Virus record (IMG/VR): IMGVR_UViG_3300044797_000394
Coordinates: 62,001-126,000 of that record
DNA: 64,000 bases
Source of the DNA: a virus
Reading direction: 5' to 3' (one strand)
The notes under the pieces: model-generated
Database searches by the model: none
What the model was told of the DNA's origin: nothing
Seen by the model: the letters and a program-made list of their open reading frames with translations, nothing else
Translations under genes and position numbers: made by a program
Shown here: positions 50,383-58,515 of the stretch, piece by piece
Layout: every line of letters begins with the position of its first letter
Position numbering within the stretch: the first letter of the stretch is position 1

Positions 50383-51182
50383 ATTTCTCCGACATGCTCC
50401 AGTGGGTCAAAAACTTCTCGGATCCGAGCCGATCCGCTCTCATCGTAGTTCCCAGGTCGGCGGAAGAGTCAACGTGGCATATGTTCGGACACGGGCATAC
50501 ACTCTCGCACGAGTCCTGGCGACTGAACGGGGTGGTCGACACAGCAACGATGAGGGTTCGTCGAGCCTCCCCGTGGAGCAAGAAGGGGTTGCCCGTTTGG
50601 TTTCCGCCTGAGCCTCGCGAATGGGAGCTTCTGTGGGGGCTGGCCTCTGTTACCGACTTCGTAATTGACGAGCCTCTACGAACCCTTGTAGACCAGGGAT
50701 CGTTTCTTGCTTACGAATTCTACCGATTGATTTGGGAGGCAAGGTTTCTGACGACGGAGAACCTGAACCTACACTCGGCGCAGGACGTGGTCCATTCGGT
50801 CACGGAGTGGCTGTCCGGGTCTGGGCCGACGGGGGACAAGCAGGGCTGGTTTCGGGCGATGGGCCTTCGGGGGACGACACCGTCGATGGCCCAAAGGTGT
50901 GATCTTCTGTGCATGCTTTTGACTTTGGCGGCACAGAATGACCTCATCTCCGACTTCTGCTTTTCGTTCTCAAGCCTAGAAAAGGCCGTCGTTACGGATG
51001 CGACGCTCCTTAAGGACTTAGAGATTCTCATCTCTACCACAGAACGTTGGATCAAAATGGGATCCCCGATCGGTGTAATCCTAGGATTTGATGCAACGGA
51101 CGAGACGTTAGCAGCTCTACAGGAAAAGAATCCGAAGCTTGCGGCTCGTGTGGAAGCTAGTCTGAAGGAAAGACGAAAATGA
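50379..51182 (+). CDS. Hypothetical protein
   Basis: A 267-residue, mostly helical protein (MNFSDMLQWVKNFSDPSR, EPLRTLVDQGSFLAYEFY) with a basic C-terminus (KLAARVEASLKERRK). The GTG start overlaps the preceding stop. No family is recognised. Confidence 0.55.
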   Translation: MNFSDMLQWVKNFSDPSRSALIVVPRSAEESTWHMFGHGHTLSHESWRLNGVVDTATMRVRRASPWSKKGLPVWFPPEPREWELLWGLASVTDFVIDEPLRTLVDQGSFLAYEFYRLIWEARFLTTENLNLHSAQDVVHSVTEWLSGSGPTGDKQGWFRAMGLRGTTPSMAQRCDLLCMLLTLAAQNDLISDFCFSFSSLEKAVVTDATLLKDLEILISTTERWIKMGSPIGVILGFDATDETLAALQEKNPKLAARVEASLKERRK

Positions 51183-51622
51183 TACACATCGACCTCTCAA
51201 ACGACGCCCCGATGATCGAAACGAACGAAGGCCCACCCGTTTCCACGGAAGCTCTTCTGTGCATTACTACAGTAACCAAGGGCGGTGACGCAGACCGAGT
51301 CCTTTGGACGCCAGTTGGAGAAAGCAAACCCCAGGAGGTAGCCGTTGCCGCCTCGGTTCGGTCCACGAACAAAATGGGCAAGAACGTCATCGAGTACAGC
51401 GTTCGTGAGCGGTTCCTTCCGTCCTACGGAAGTTACGAAATTCAGTGTTGGACTCGACGCGGTCAGGAGCGTAGTTTCCACCTGACCTTTGCACCCATTG
51501 ACGGTGACGATTCCCACTACACGATGACCATCGGCCCGACGAGTACGCCGACGTCTTGGGTCACGGAAGAAGAAGTCTACCCGGTCAAAGGCACCTCGTT
51601 CGATATTACATTGAGCCTGTAG
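51179..51622 (+). CDS. Hypothetical beta-rich protein
   Basis: A 147-residue protein with alternating strands (SYEIQCWTRRGQERSFHLTF, HYTMTIGPTSTPTSW), suggesting an Ig-like or barrel fold, perhaps structural. It overlaps the upstream gene by 4 bases (ATGA). Confidence 0.55.
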   Translation: MIHIDLSNDAPMIETNEGPPVSTEALLCITTVTKGGDADRVLWTPVGESKPQEVAVAASVRSTNKMGKNVIEYSVRERFLPSYGSYEIQCWTRRGQERSFHLTFAPIDGDDSHYTMTIGPTSTPTSWVTEEEVYPVKGTSFDITLSL

Positions 51623-51635
51623 CATTGGATTTCCG

Positions 51636-51911
51636 ATGGACTACGACGACTTGGAATTTCCTCCTTCTCATTTGATGAAACCCACGCATCGTGCTTCGGT
51701 TGTGGCCGAAGATTTCAAGTGCCCCAAATGCAAGGCACCTATGGTTGAGAAAATAGGGAAGTTCGGACCATTCTTCGGTTGTGTGCGGTTCCCTTCCTGC
51801 AAGGGCTCCCTCGACGTCACCAAGTCCAAGTCCAAGTCCAAGTTTAAGTCGGTCAGCAAACCGTCCGCCCCAGCAAGGAAGACAGTTTGGGACCACTTGG
51901 TCGGGGACTAA
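51636..51911 (+). CDS. Topoisomerase-type zinc-finger protein with C-terminal WDHL tag
   Basis: A 91-residue protein. Residues 29-57 (CPKCKAPMVEKIGKFGPFFG, then C) match the zinc finger at the C-terminus of bacterial topoisomerase I, here as a stand-alone protein. A Lys/Ser repeat linker follows, and it ends KTVWDHLVGD, the shared C-terminal tag. The zinc finger probably binds single-stranded DNA, so this may be a DNA-binding adaptor. Confidence 0.75.
   Translation: MDYDDLEFPPSHLMKPTHRASVVAEDFKCPKCKAPMVEKIGKFGPFFGCVRFPSCKGSLDVTKSKSKSKFKSVSKPSAPARKTVWDHLVGD
51822..51845 (+). repeat. Six-base tandem repeat encoding Lys-Ser
   Basis: Four tandem copies of aagtcc (the last one varied) encode the KSKSK linker before the C-terminal tag. 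Confidence 0.7.
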
Positions 51912-52360
51912 TTGAGAAACTTCTTCGGGACTTCCATCGGCTCCGCTTTGACCTCTTCTTCTCGGTTGTGCCGATTTCGGTAGGCGATGCCACGGGCGAA
52001 TTCAATGAGCTCATGCCAGAGGAGTTGAAGCTGACTCATTGCCATTTCAGCGCTGAATGAGTCACGCGGGTCCTCGGACTTCTGGGCTTTCTCCCGAGCC
52101 GCTTCGACCTTGAGATCCTGTTCACCAACGCGGGCTAGTAGCTGCTCGACGTGAGTGATGAATACGAGGCGGACCTCATAGTCGCTACGCCGCCTTGCTA
52201 TAGCCTCCCAGAATTCCTTTGCGGCTTCGTCTGGGGTGTAGTCCTCTCCGTACGAAAGGTCGCCGTTGGGTTGAATTCGTACAAGCACGCGACCCGAGGA
52301 AGTTCCGATCACCAGTTCGTTTGGGTTTCGGGGAATCTTTGAATCGTCTCTATCATCCAT
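51908..52360 (-). CDS. Hypothetical helical protein
   Basis: A protein of about 150 residues: a strand region (ELVIGTSSGRVLVRIQPNG) then a long helical part (AAREKAQKSEDP, EMAMSQLQLLWHELIEFARG). Three ATGs lie close together (52375, 52366, 52360); the last has a GAGGA sequence at good spacing. It overlaps the convergent zinc-finger gene by 4 bases. No family is recognised. Confidence 0.5.
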   Translation of the reverse strand: MDDRDDSKIPRNPNELVIGTSSGRVLVRIQPNGDLSYGEDYTPDEAAKEFWEAIARRRSDYEVRLVFITHVEQLLARVGEQDLKVEAAREKAQKSEDPRDSFSAEMAMSQLQLLWHELIEFARGIAYRNRHNREEEVKAEPMEVPKKFLN

Positions 52361-52406
52361 TTTCATAATCCTCATGCCCAAGAGAGCCGATAAGTCGACT
52401 TTTACC

Positions 52407-52955
52407 CTACTCCTCATCCAGAATGTGTTCGTGCCAGGACTTTTTGGGGGTGGGCGGAACAGGAGCCTTAGACTCTTCGGGAGGCGGAGAGGGTGAAACT
52501 GTCTGAACCTGAACCGGACGTTGGATCCCAGGAACTCTGGTAAAGAGCTCGCGAGAGATACGAACTGGGGTGGGAGCCAGGTTATCCACTACCCGGTTAA
52601 TCTCCTCTAGGCTCCGTTCAATCTGATCGTTCAATCCGCTAAGAGAATCGTTGACCGAATTGAACAGACTTTGACCCGACGTCAAAGGCGGTAGGGGAGG
52701 GAGTGGGGGGATTGGCGGTAAAGGTGGAATCGATGGTACAGTCCTTGTCCTTTCAAGACTTTGCCTCAGTCGTTCAGTTCTTAATCGTAGCGACCGGACC
52801 CGTTCTTGTCGGGCTGTTTCGGGGGAGTTTAACAGTAACCCTTGAATTTGTTGACGATGCCGGCGGCCGCCCAGCCAAATGAGTGTGGCCCAAATGGTAA
52901 GTAGGACCGCAGAAAGGCCGTACTCCGCGATAGCCACATAGTTTATCTCATCCAT
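52407..52955 (-). CDS. Membrane-anchored proline-rich protein with C-terminal tag
   Basis: A 182-residue protein. One transmembrane helix lies at about 12-33 (LSAVLLTIWATLIWLGG), followed by basic helices (RTERLRQSLERTR), a polyproline stretch (IPPLPPIPPLPPLPPL), an amphipathic helix and an end KKSWHEHILDEE, which fits the shared C-terminal tag. Start at ATG 52955, with GGTGTA 11 bases upstream. The tag would face the cytoplasm if the N-terminus is outside. Confidence 0.65.
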   Translation of the reverse strand: MDEINYVAIAEYGLSAVLLTIWATLIWLGGRRHRQQIQGLLLNSPETARQERVRSLRLRTERLRQSLERTRTVPSIPPLPPIPPLPPLPPLTSGQSLFNSVNDSLSGLNDQIERSLEEINRVVDNLAPTPVRISRELFTRVPGIQRPVQVQTVSPSPPPEESKAPVPPTPKKSWHEHILDEE

Positions 52956-52966
52956 CCACTCTAGTT

Positions 52967-52972
52967 TACACC
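52967..52972 (-). promoter_or_regulatory. GGTGTA element before the proline-rich membrane protein gene
   Basis: The minus-strand hexamer lies 11 bases before the ATG at 52955. Confidence 0.55.
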
Positions 52973-53020
52973 GTCCCCGTAAAATACGGGGTGCCACTTC
53001 TTCTTGTGTAGTGGTAAGGT

Positions 53021-54040
53021 GTGGCGTTCGTTGGATTAAAGGTTCCTGTTGAGCTAGGAAGCCTGTTCAGTCAGGTTGAGGTTCCCGGTCGTAGGGAATC
53101 CAAGGACAAGTACCACGTAACCATTCTAAATATGGGAAAAGACGTACCAATCGAGCAGATTGGCAAAGCCTCAGTCGTTGCCTTCAAAGTCTGCGAACAG
53201 ACCCCGCCCTTCATGGTTACTACGAAAAAGGTGTCTCAGTTCCCAAAGGGTTCCGATGGGGTTCCCATCATCGCCCTCATCGAATCCCCCGCCCTGCACA
53301 ATCTTCAGGCCAACCTCAAGAAGGCCTTCGATAAAGAGGGGGTCAGCTACTCCAAGAAGTTTCCCGAATTTAAACCGCACGTCACCCTCGCATATAGTGA
53401 CACAGGTATGCCCGAGCAGGCCATTGTCCCGATCAGTTGGACGGTCAGTGACATCAACCTCTGGGGCGGGGATTCTGGAGAGGAGCGGATCGTTACCAGG
53501 TTCCCCCTTAGCATGGACGCGCATAGCTCTCGGATGGCGTCGGTTAGAAACGATCGGGTGTCGGCTCTTCGGGTAGCCGCTCGATATCAGATTGCTTGTG
53601 AGGGAGGAGTTTGCACTTGCGGCGGTACCTGTTCTTGCGGTAAGTCCTCTGCGAAACGTCAAAATCCTACGGATGCGACGTTGGGAAAAGTGTGGGAGGA
53701 AGGTGGAAAAGCAAAGTTCGTCACCTGGGCAAACCGTAAATTTCTACCAGAATTCAAGAAAGCTCTAGGCTCTTCGGACAGTGTTGCAGCAGACTTATTC
53801 GGAGAGGGCGTTTTCGACAATTTCCTTCGGACGGTTCAAGAACTACCGAACATATCTAAGACCTTCGGGTACCCTCTTGCAGGGACTCGTGATGACTCAC
53901 TAATGGGTATGTGGGGACAAATCATAAGCACCTTGCGATACCGTCACCCGGACTTTCGTAAGGTGGAAACTCCGTACCGTCTATATGAAAATGATTACGT
54001 CACCTTGAAGGGGATTGTCGACACTTTAGGTCGTCGATGA
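53021..54040 (+). CDS. 2H phosphoesterase fused through an LRVAARY tag to a second domain
   Basis: A 339-residue protein. Residues 1-165 form a 2H phosphoesterase with two HxT motifs, YHVTILNMG (His32) and PHVTLAY (His120), a fold that acts on 2',5' or cyclic phosphodiester bonds. Then comes RVSALRVAARY, preceded by an internal Met (MASVRNDR), and a cysteine cluster (GVCTCGGTCSCGK), then a helical C-terminal domain (KFVTWANRKFLPEF). The tag at the joint suggests fusion or a processing point. The start GTG 53021 has a related TGTGTA hexamer 10 bases upstream. Confidence 0.75.
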   Translation: MAFVGLKVPVELGSLFSQVEVPGRRESKDKYHVTILNMGKDVPIEQIGKASVVAFKVCEQTPPFMVTTKKVSQFPKGSDGVPIIALIESPALHNLQANLKKAFDKEGVSYSKKFPEFKPHVTLAYSDTGMPEQAIVPISWTVSDINLWGGDSGEERIVTRFPLSMDAHSSRMASVRNDRVSALRVAARYQIACEGGVCTCGGTCSCGKSSAKRQNPTDATLGKVWEEGGKAKFVTWANRKFLPEFKKALGSSDSVAADLFGEGVFDNFLRTVQELPNISKTFGYPLAGTRDDSLMGMWGQIISTLRYRHPDFRKVETPYRLYENDYVTLKGIVDTLGRR

Positions 54041-54885
54041 GCATCGCGCTCCGAGTTGCCGCGAGGTTCATGATAGCCTCTCTCCTTGAGGAACTTCGGC
54101 ACAAGATGGATGATCTCCTCAAGGACAGCCCGCTCGACGCGGCTAAGGGAGAAGCCTTAGCTAAGTGGCTCGAGGATAACTTCTACATTCTGTCCCCGAA
54201 GACGCCCAAGGGTCAAAAGGCGGTCAAGGCCATCGCTGAAAAACTGCATTGGTGGCTCAAGTCAGGCATCCGAATGCATCAGGACCCGGAAGCGCCCAAA
54301 CGGACGATCGAAGAGACTTGGAAGGAGCTCGAATCACACTTGAGCGACTTCGTCAAGTACTTTTCGGCTGAGGGCGGCAACGTTGTGCCCAAGGAAATCA
54401 AGCTCGACGGGAACACTTTCACCAACGGGGCGGGGCTGAACGAGAAAAAGTTGAACGAGTACGCCTCGCGCCTTTCGGACGTCTTCAAGGATCTCAAGGG
54501 ATGGCGTAGGGGAGCCCTGGAGGGGGGCGTCAGGGTCTACTTTGCCAGCCCTAAGGACTTCGGCGGAGGGACTGCGGGCGGCAAGTACAAGTCCGACCAG
54601 GACGTCTTGTACGTTCGCGCCACGCCCGACGTTCTCAAGCGAGAGGGTAAGTCTTACGCTGGGTTTGAGTACATCATTGTGCATGAGCTCGGTCATCGGT
54701 ACGAACGCAAGCATCATGTGCCCACGGACTTCGACCGTCCCGAGTGGCATACGACTCCATATTCCAAGAAAGAGGGGGAGGGGTTTGCGGAGCTTTTTGC
54801 CCTGACGAACTTCGGGATCACCAACGCCCATACGAACTGGGGATCAGAATTGAACGAGCGTTTCGAAAAATTAATGGGTGGCTAA
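54037..54885 (+). CDS. Putative zinc metallopeptidase with N-terminal LRVAARF tag
   Basis: A 282-residue protein. The tag MSIALRVAARF forms its N-terminus. HELGH is at 216-220 and the likely third ligand, Glu252, in EGFAELFAL, 36 residues on. The first 130 residues are helical (ELRHKMDDLLKDSPLDAAKG). A strand region (YFASPKDFGGGTAGGKYKSD) precedes the zinc helix. The ATG overlaps the 2H gene stop. It is closest in zinc-site spacing to the 21938-22657 protein. Confidence 0.7.
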   Translation: MSIALRVAARFMIASLLEELRHKMDDLLKDSPLDAAKGEALAKWLEDNFYILSPKTPKGQKAVKAIAEKLHWWLKSGIRMHQDPEAPKRTIEETWKELESHLSDFVKYFSAEGGNVVPKEIKLDGNTFTNGAGLNEKKLNEYASRLSDVFKDLKGWRRGALEGGVRVYFASPKDFGGGTAGGKYKSDQDVLYVRATPDVLKREGKSYAGFEYIIVHELGHRYERKHHVPTDFDRPEWHTTPYSKKEGEGFAELFALTNFGITNAHTNWGSELNERFEKLMGG

Positions 54886-55331
54886 TGGGAATCGTTGAGA
54901 GGGTCGTGCTCCGGCACATGACGGCTGCCAGGTGGGACAATTCCGTGAACGGGTCGTACTTCTCACTCCGCTGGAATAAGACCAAGTGGAGCCTTGAGGA
55001 AATGTTGGACGGGTCACGTATTCCCGCAACGTCTAACTTTGGGGAAGGCCATGCGGGTCTTGTGACTTACGAGATGCCTCAACTGGGCGCCCTTCTGTCA
55101 AAGTACGACACACCCATCAACGCCCACTCGGACAGTATCCGAGTGGGCGCCAAGCTCCAGGGTGAGGATACTGGCCCCGTTGCTCGTCAGAAGCTCATTA
55201 CAGCGAGCAATGAGCACATGAAGCTCGCTATTGATAGCTTAAGAGAGGATGGTTCACCGGACCTGAACAAGGTCATCCACTTGGCGAAGGAGTTCGAGAA
55301 GAAGCTCGTTTGGAAGAAGATCAAGGCGTAG
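54885..55331 (+). CDS. Hypothetical protein with tag-like N-terminus
   Basis: A 148-residue protein. The N-terminus MGIVERVVLRHMTAARW partly resembles the RVAARY tag. The rest is mixed (GSYFSLRWNKTKWSLEEML, PVARQKLITASNEHMKLAI). It starts at TAATG on the preceding stop, so it is probably translated with the metallopeptidase. No family is recognised. Confidence 0.55.
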   Translation: MGIVERVVLRHMTAARWDNSVNGSYFSLRWNKTKWSLEEMLDGSRIPATSNFGEGHAGLVTYEMPQLGALLSKYDTPINAHSDSIRVGAKLQGEDTGPVARQKLITASNEHMKLAIDSLREDGSPDLNKVIHLAKEFEKKLVWKKIKA

Positions 55332-55611
55332 GCTCGTCGACATCTTCTTTCGGGGCTCGGATACTGGTTGCCACCCAGGTGACCTTCGAATCACGGAAAA
55401 AGGACATGGCTAGACCTTTCTCCTCGAGCCATGCTACGCAGTGACCCAATAGCATTGGATTGAGATTCCTGGCGTCCGCCCACGGACGGATCTCGGACCA
55501 ATCCCTCGGTTGGGAGAGGAACTCAAGGACCGGGGCTGACATTTCAATCCAGATGGGGTCCGCGACGTTTGGGATACGCTCTTCCTCATCGTCCGTGTCA
55601 ATTTCGATCAT
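55321..55611 (-). CDS. Small winged-helix-like protein
   Basis: A 96-residue protein. VLEFLSQPRDWSEIRPW, ARNLNPMLLGHCVAWLEEKG and LAMSFFRDSKVTWVA have the layout of a winged helix with a beta-wing. It is probably a DNA-binding or protein-binding adaptor. Convergent with the preceding gene, overlapping by 11 bases. Confidence 0.6.
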   Translation of the reverse strand: MIEIDTDDEEERIPNVADPIWIEMSAPVLEFLSQPRDWSEIRPWADARNLNPMLLGHCVAWLEEKGLAMSFFRDSKVTWVATSIRAPKEDVDEPTP

Positions 55612-55620
55612 GGTATTCCT

Positions 55621-56043
55621 TCAGAGGTGGACTAGATCCCCATTACACAAAAGGTTCGCCCCTTCACCGATTCTTGGTTCTTTACCGTGAGAAAGGTACG
55701 CTTTTCCGCATTCTTTGCAGATGTTGGATCCAGAGGATCTTCTGACCTGATGCCATAGAAACGCCATGGGTCCCTCTTCCGTCTCGTACACTTTTTGAAC
55801 AGCTAGAACCGTTCCCTCGTCCGCCCGACCCATAATCGTGCGGCATACGTCTCTCAAGACAACGTGATAACGAACGTCCGGGGACATCACTCGTTCTGGC
55901 CAGTAGTTGTACAGAACCTTAGGAATAGCGATGACGGCCAGAACGAGGTTCTGACTTCTTCGCACCTTGGGATCGGGCACTTGAGAAACGACGAATTCCC
56001 CCATCCTTTGGTTGCCAACGATGACGGTTCTCGTAGGATGCAT
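55621..56043 (-). CDS. Hypothetical zinc protein
   Basis: A 140-residue protein. A strand-rich first half (RTVIVGNQRMGEFVVSQV) leads to a putative zinc site (ICKECGKAYLSHG plus later Cys). The first ATG at 56043 is taken; an internal Met would shorten it. No family is recognised. It is transcribed from the minus strand with the winged-helix gene. Confidence 0.55.
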   Translation of the reverse strand: MHPTRTVIVGNQRMGEFVVSQVPDPKVRRSQNLVLAVIAIPKVLYNYWPERVMSPDVRYHVVLRDVCRTIMGRADEGTVLAVQKVYETEEGPMAFLWHQVRRSSGSNICKECGKAYLSHGKEPRIGEGANLLCNGDLVHL

Positions 56044-56104
56044 GGGCTTTCATGGATACACCGGCGAAAATGCTTATCATATTACTTTATTGGAGATCTT
56101 TCCG

Positions 56105-57097
56105 ATGCCTACCCCTATCGATTGGTGCTCAAGGTGTGCTGCTCAGGTCTACGACGTAGACGGAGTTGACGGCGCCTGCGGGTGCCCTGAGGGACAGCTC
56201 AAGCAACTGCTAGCGAGCGTCACATCCAAAAAAACCATCCCAACTGGCAAGATAGAGGGCTGCTTCGGACCCGTGCCCAAAGTGACGGTTCCGTCCACAG
56301 TAGAGATGCCGAAGATCGGTCACATCCACTATCGGACCTCGTGCACGGGATGTGGAAGTGTCGAAACATGCCGTTGTATAGGATCTAGGGTGGACGTGAC
56401 TGTCGCCTCTTGTTATCGCTGCCAAATAAAGCAAGCAGCTAGTCCGAAGACGGACGACGACTTTCTAAGCGACCTTTTCGCTCGAGAGGGTTCCGTGGCT
56501 CCGACCACGGCGGACGAGGCGCTTCAGGGTCTTTGGAGCACGGAACCGACGATGGACGAGGATGTTGGGGTCACGGCATCCGTAGAGCAGACGGGTCTCG
56601 AAGGGCTCTGGATGGGGCGCGTGGCGTCCGAAACAGGGCGACACGTGCAATCGGGTGCGGAATTGGAGTCCCTGTGGATGCAGGAACTTTCGACGCCGAC
56701 GGGAACGACGGCTCGAGTGGAATCAGACGATATCACGTTCGATAACGACATGGACATGGACACCGAACTGTCTCAATACCGTACGACTCCTGATCGCCGC
56801 AATGCCTTTCGCGTGGACAGACCTCCTCGTCCTACGCAAATCGGGCAGTCCGGTCGATTTCCTGTCGTGAGGGAGGCTCAAGACCTCAATGAGATCCTGA
56901 GACCTCGTCCTGTGTCACCACGCCCCTCGTCTAGCGCTAGGAGTAGCATCACAGAAGTGCGTCAGATGGCGGCTTCAATGCGACCGCCGCCGCCCCAGCC
57001 CGTACGACAGCAAGAGACTCGGTCGGCTGTACAACGGGCGGCCGAATACTCAAAGCGGACGACCGTCTTTGAAAGATTGATGAGTGACGACGATTGA
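56105..57097 (+). CDS. Cysteine-rich protein with C-terminal FERLM tag
   Basis: A 330-residue protein. The first 100 residues have several zinc-type pairs (CSRCAAQ, CGCPEG, CTGCGS, CRCIG, CYRCQ). The middle is acidic and disordered, containing three near-repeats (LQGLWSTEP, LEGLWMGRV, LESLWMQEL). The C-terminal part is Pro/Arg-rich, ending TTVFERLMSDDD, the shared tag. Start chosen at ATG 56105; an upstream ATG at 56012 exists in frame. The LW repeats look like short linear binding motifs. Confidence 0.6.
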   Translation: MPTPIDWCSRCAAQVYDVDGVDGACGCPEGQLKQLLASVTSKKTIPTGKIEGCFGPVPKVTVPSTVEMPKIGHIHYRTSCTGCGSVETCRCIGSRVDVTVASCYRCQIKQAASPKTDDDFLSDLFAREGSVAPTTADEALQGLWSTEPTMDEDVGVTASVEQTGLEGLWMGRVASETGRHVQSGAELESLWMQELSTPTGTTARVESDDITFDNDMDMDTELSQYRTTPDRRNAFRVDRPPRPTQIGQSGRFPVVREAQDLNEILRPRPVSPRPSSSARSSITEVRQMAASMRPPPPQPVRQQETRSAVQRAAEYSKRTTVFERLMSDDD

Positions 57098-57099
57098 CC

Positions 57100-57105
57100 G
57101 GTGTA
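57100..57105 (+). promoter_or_regulatory. GGTGTA element before the MazG-like gene
   Basis: The hexamer starts two bases after the preceding stop and lies 9 bases before the ATG at 57115. Confidence 0.5.
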
Positions 57106-57114
57106 TGGGCGAGC

Positions 57115-57534
57115 ATGAACATCACACGAGACGATTTGCTCATCCTGAATGTGTTTCGAGACTATGTCGCCGCGAACGCCGTCTCCAAGGGGTTCCGCGC
57201 CCAAATGTTCGAGAGTTTGACTCGAGAACAGATCGAGGGGCCAATCGGCAAATTGGTCCAGGCGTCGGTGTACGTCGCCAATGAACACGGAGAAGTCAGC
57301 GAGTTCTGGGAGGCGTTCCGAAAGGGAACCCTCCACGAGCCCTGTGACAAGGCCCCCAAGATGGTCGCATTGGGACTTCCCGCCCTTTCTTGCGTCGAAG
57401 AGGAGGTAGCGGACATCATCATTCGAGCCCTCGATACGGCTCAAGCTTACGGGGTCGATGTGGCCAAAGCCCTTGCCGTCAAGCACGCATACAATACGAC
57501 TCGTCCGACCCTCCACGGCGGGAAAAAGGCCTAG
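57115..57534 (+). CDS. MazG-like nucleotide pyrophosphohydrolase
   Basis: A 139-residue protein with the MazG/iMazG metal-binding pattern: NEHGEVSEFWEAFRKG (EExxE-like) and CVEEEVADIIIRALDTA (ExxxD). The end, YNTTRPTLHGGKKA, is typical of phage MazG-like proteins, which hydrolyse NTPs or alarmones. It may clear unwanted nucleotides or reduce ppGpp during infection. The start at ATG 57115 follows GGTGTA by 9 bases. Confidence 0.8.
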   Translation: MNITRDDLLILNVFRDYVAANAVSKGFRAQMFESLTREQIEGPIGKLVQASVYVANEHGEVSEFWEAFRKGTLHEPCDKAPKMVALGLPALSCVEEEVADIIIRALDTAQAYGVDVAKALAVKHAYNTTRPTLHGGKKA

Positions 57535-57539
57535 ACCCC

Positions 57540-57992
57540 ATGCCGGCGGCGATAACGAATAGCACTCTTCTTTCGGCTATCGCGGACGCTACGGAAGGCA
57601 AGGGTGTCCTATTCCTCGTTGACCAGGTGGCATCCACTCAGAGACTGATCGAACGGTCAATCGATCTGACCATCGACGGTCTTCGTAACTACGGGGGATT
57701 GACGAAAGAGCAAGCCGAAGGTTACGTAACCGTTGGTAACGTTTCCTGGCGTCTCAACTTAGGTTCCGGGGGTTGGCTCTTTTTCTTCCCCGTCATGAAC
57801 CTGAAACCGCACGAGGACGTGGGCAACCCCACTTATGTCTACGGTCGAAACAACAAGGGCGTGTACGAGCGTACGTCTTACAAATTGTGGAAGGCCAAGT
57901 TTCCCACACCTTCAGAACCGGACGAGGATTCTGATGAGTTCGAGAAGCCCCCGTTGAAAAGCGTCTGGTCTCACTTACTGGAGGATGATTGA
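57540..57992 (+). CDS. Hypothetical protein with C-terminal WSHLL tag
   Basis: A 150-residue mixed alpha/beta protein (LFLVDQVASTQRLIERSIDL, GYVTVGNVSWRLNLG) ending in KSVWSHLLEDD, the shared C-terminal tag. The ATG lies six bases after the MazG stop. No other motif is seen. Confidence 0.6.
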   Translation: MPAAITNSTLLSAIADATEGKGVLFLVDQVASTQRLIERSIDLTIDGLRNYGGLTKEQAEGYVTVGNVSWRLNLGSGGWLFFFPVMNLKPHEDVGNPTYVYGRNNKGVYERTSYKLWKAKFPTPSEPDEDSDEFEKPPLKSVWSHLLEDD

Positions 57993-57993
57993 G

Positions 57994-58323
57994 ATGGTTG
58001 GAAACGAACTATCCACCGAGTATCAGGAGCTCATGGGGTTGTCGTCCTCAAATGCACCTGTCATGACCAAGGCCTCGGGTAAGAGGTCGAAGAAGGTCTT
58101 GGCCCAGGGCGTTGTTGAAAAGGCTCAGGTATCCGTTGACACGAATTTGAGGCCATCCACCAAACTCATGAAGATCGTCAGCATCACAAGGACCGCTACG
58201 GATCGAATTGCCAAAATCGAAATGCGAGTCAAAGACGGGACCCTGTTTGAGATCGACATCGATGAACCGACGGCTCAAGCTTTAGTCAATGTCTTCCTTC
58301 ATGACCCAATCATGCCAACTTAG
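57994..58323 (+). CDS. Hypothetical protein
   Basis: A 109-residue protein, mostly strands in the second half (LMKIVSITRTATDRIAKIEM, GTLFEIDIDEP). Start at ATG 57994, with GGAGG nine bases upstream; ATG 57985 lies against that site and is less likely. No family is recognised. Confidence 0.5.
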   Translation: MVGNELSTEYQELMGLSSSNAPVMTKASGKRSKKVLAQGVVEKAQVSVDTNLRPSTKLMKIVSITRTATDRIAKIEMRVKDGTLFEIDIDEPTAQALVNVFLHDPIMPT

Positions 58324-58515
58324 GGGGATTGGGGGCGGTCCGATAGGACGAAACCTTTCTCGGAACTCTCGGATGGTCATGTTAGTGTGCCAGTTCGTGC
58401 GCCACTCTTTGATAGTAATCCAGGGCTCTCCCCTCGAAATGAACAGCTCCCTGACCTCGTAGTAGACCCCGTTAGTCGACTTAGCCCAAGCTCCAATCTC
58501 AATCTCGTCACTCAA
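58282..58515 (-). CDS. Small protein with C-terminal WHDWV tag
   Basis: A 77-residue beta-rich protein (IGAWAKSTNGVYYEVRELF) like a small regulatory barrel, ending LSWHDWVMKEDID, a variant of the shared C-terminal tag. The start is a TTG overlapping the upstream stop, so it is translationally coupled. Convergent overlap with the preceding gene. Confidence 0.5.
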   Translation of the reverse strand: MSDEIEIGAWAKSTNGVYYEVRELFISRGEPWITIKEWRTNWHTNMTIREFRERFRPIGPPPIPLSWHDWVMKEDID

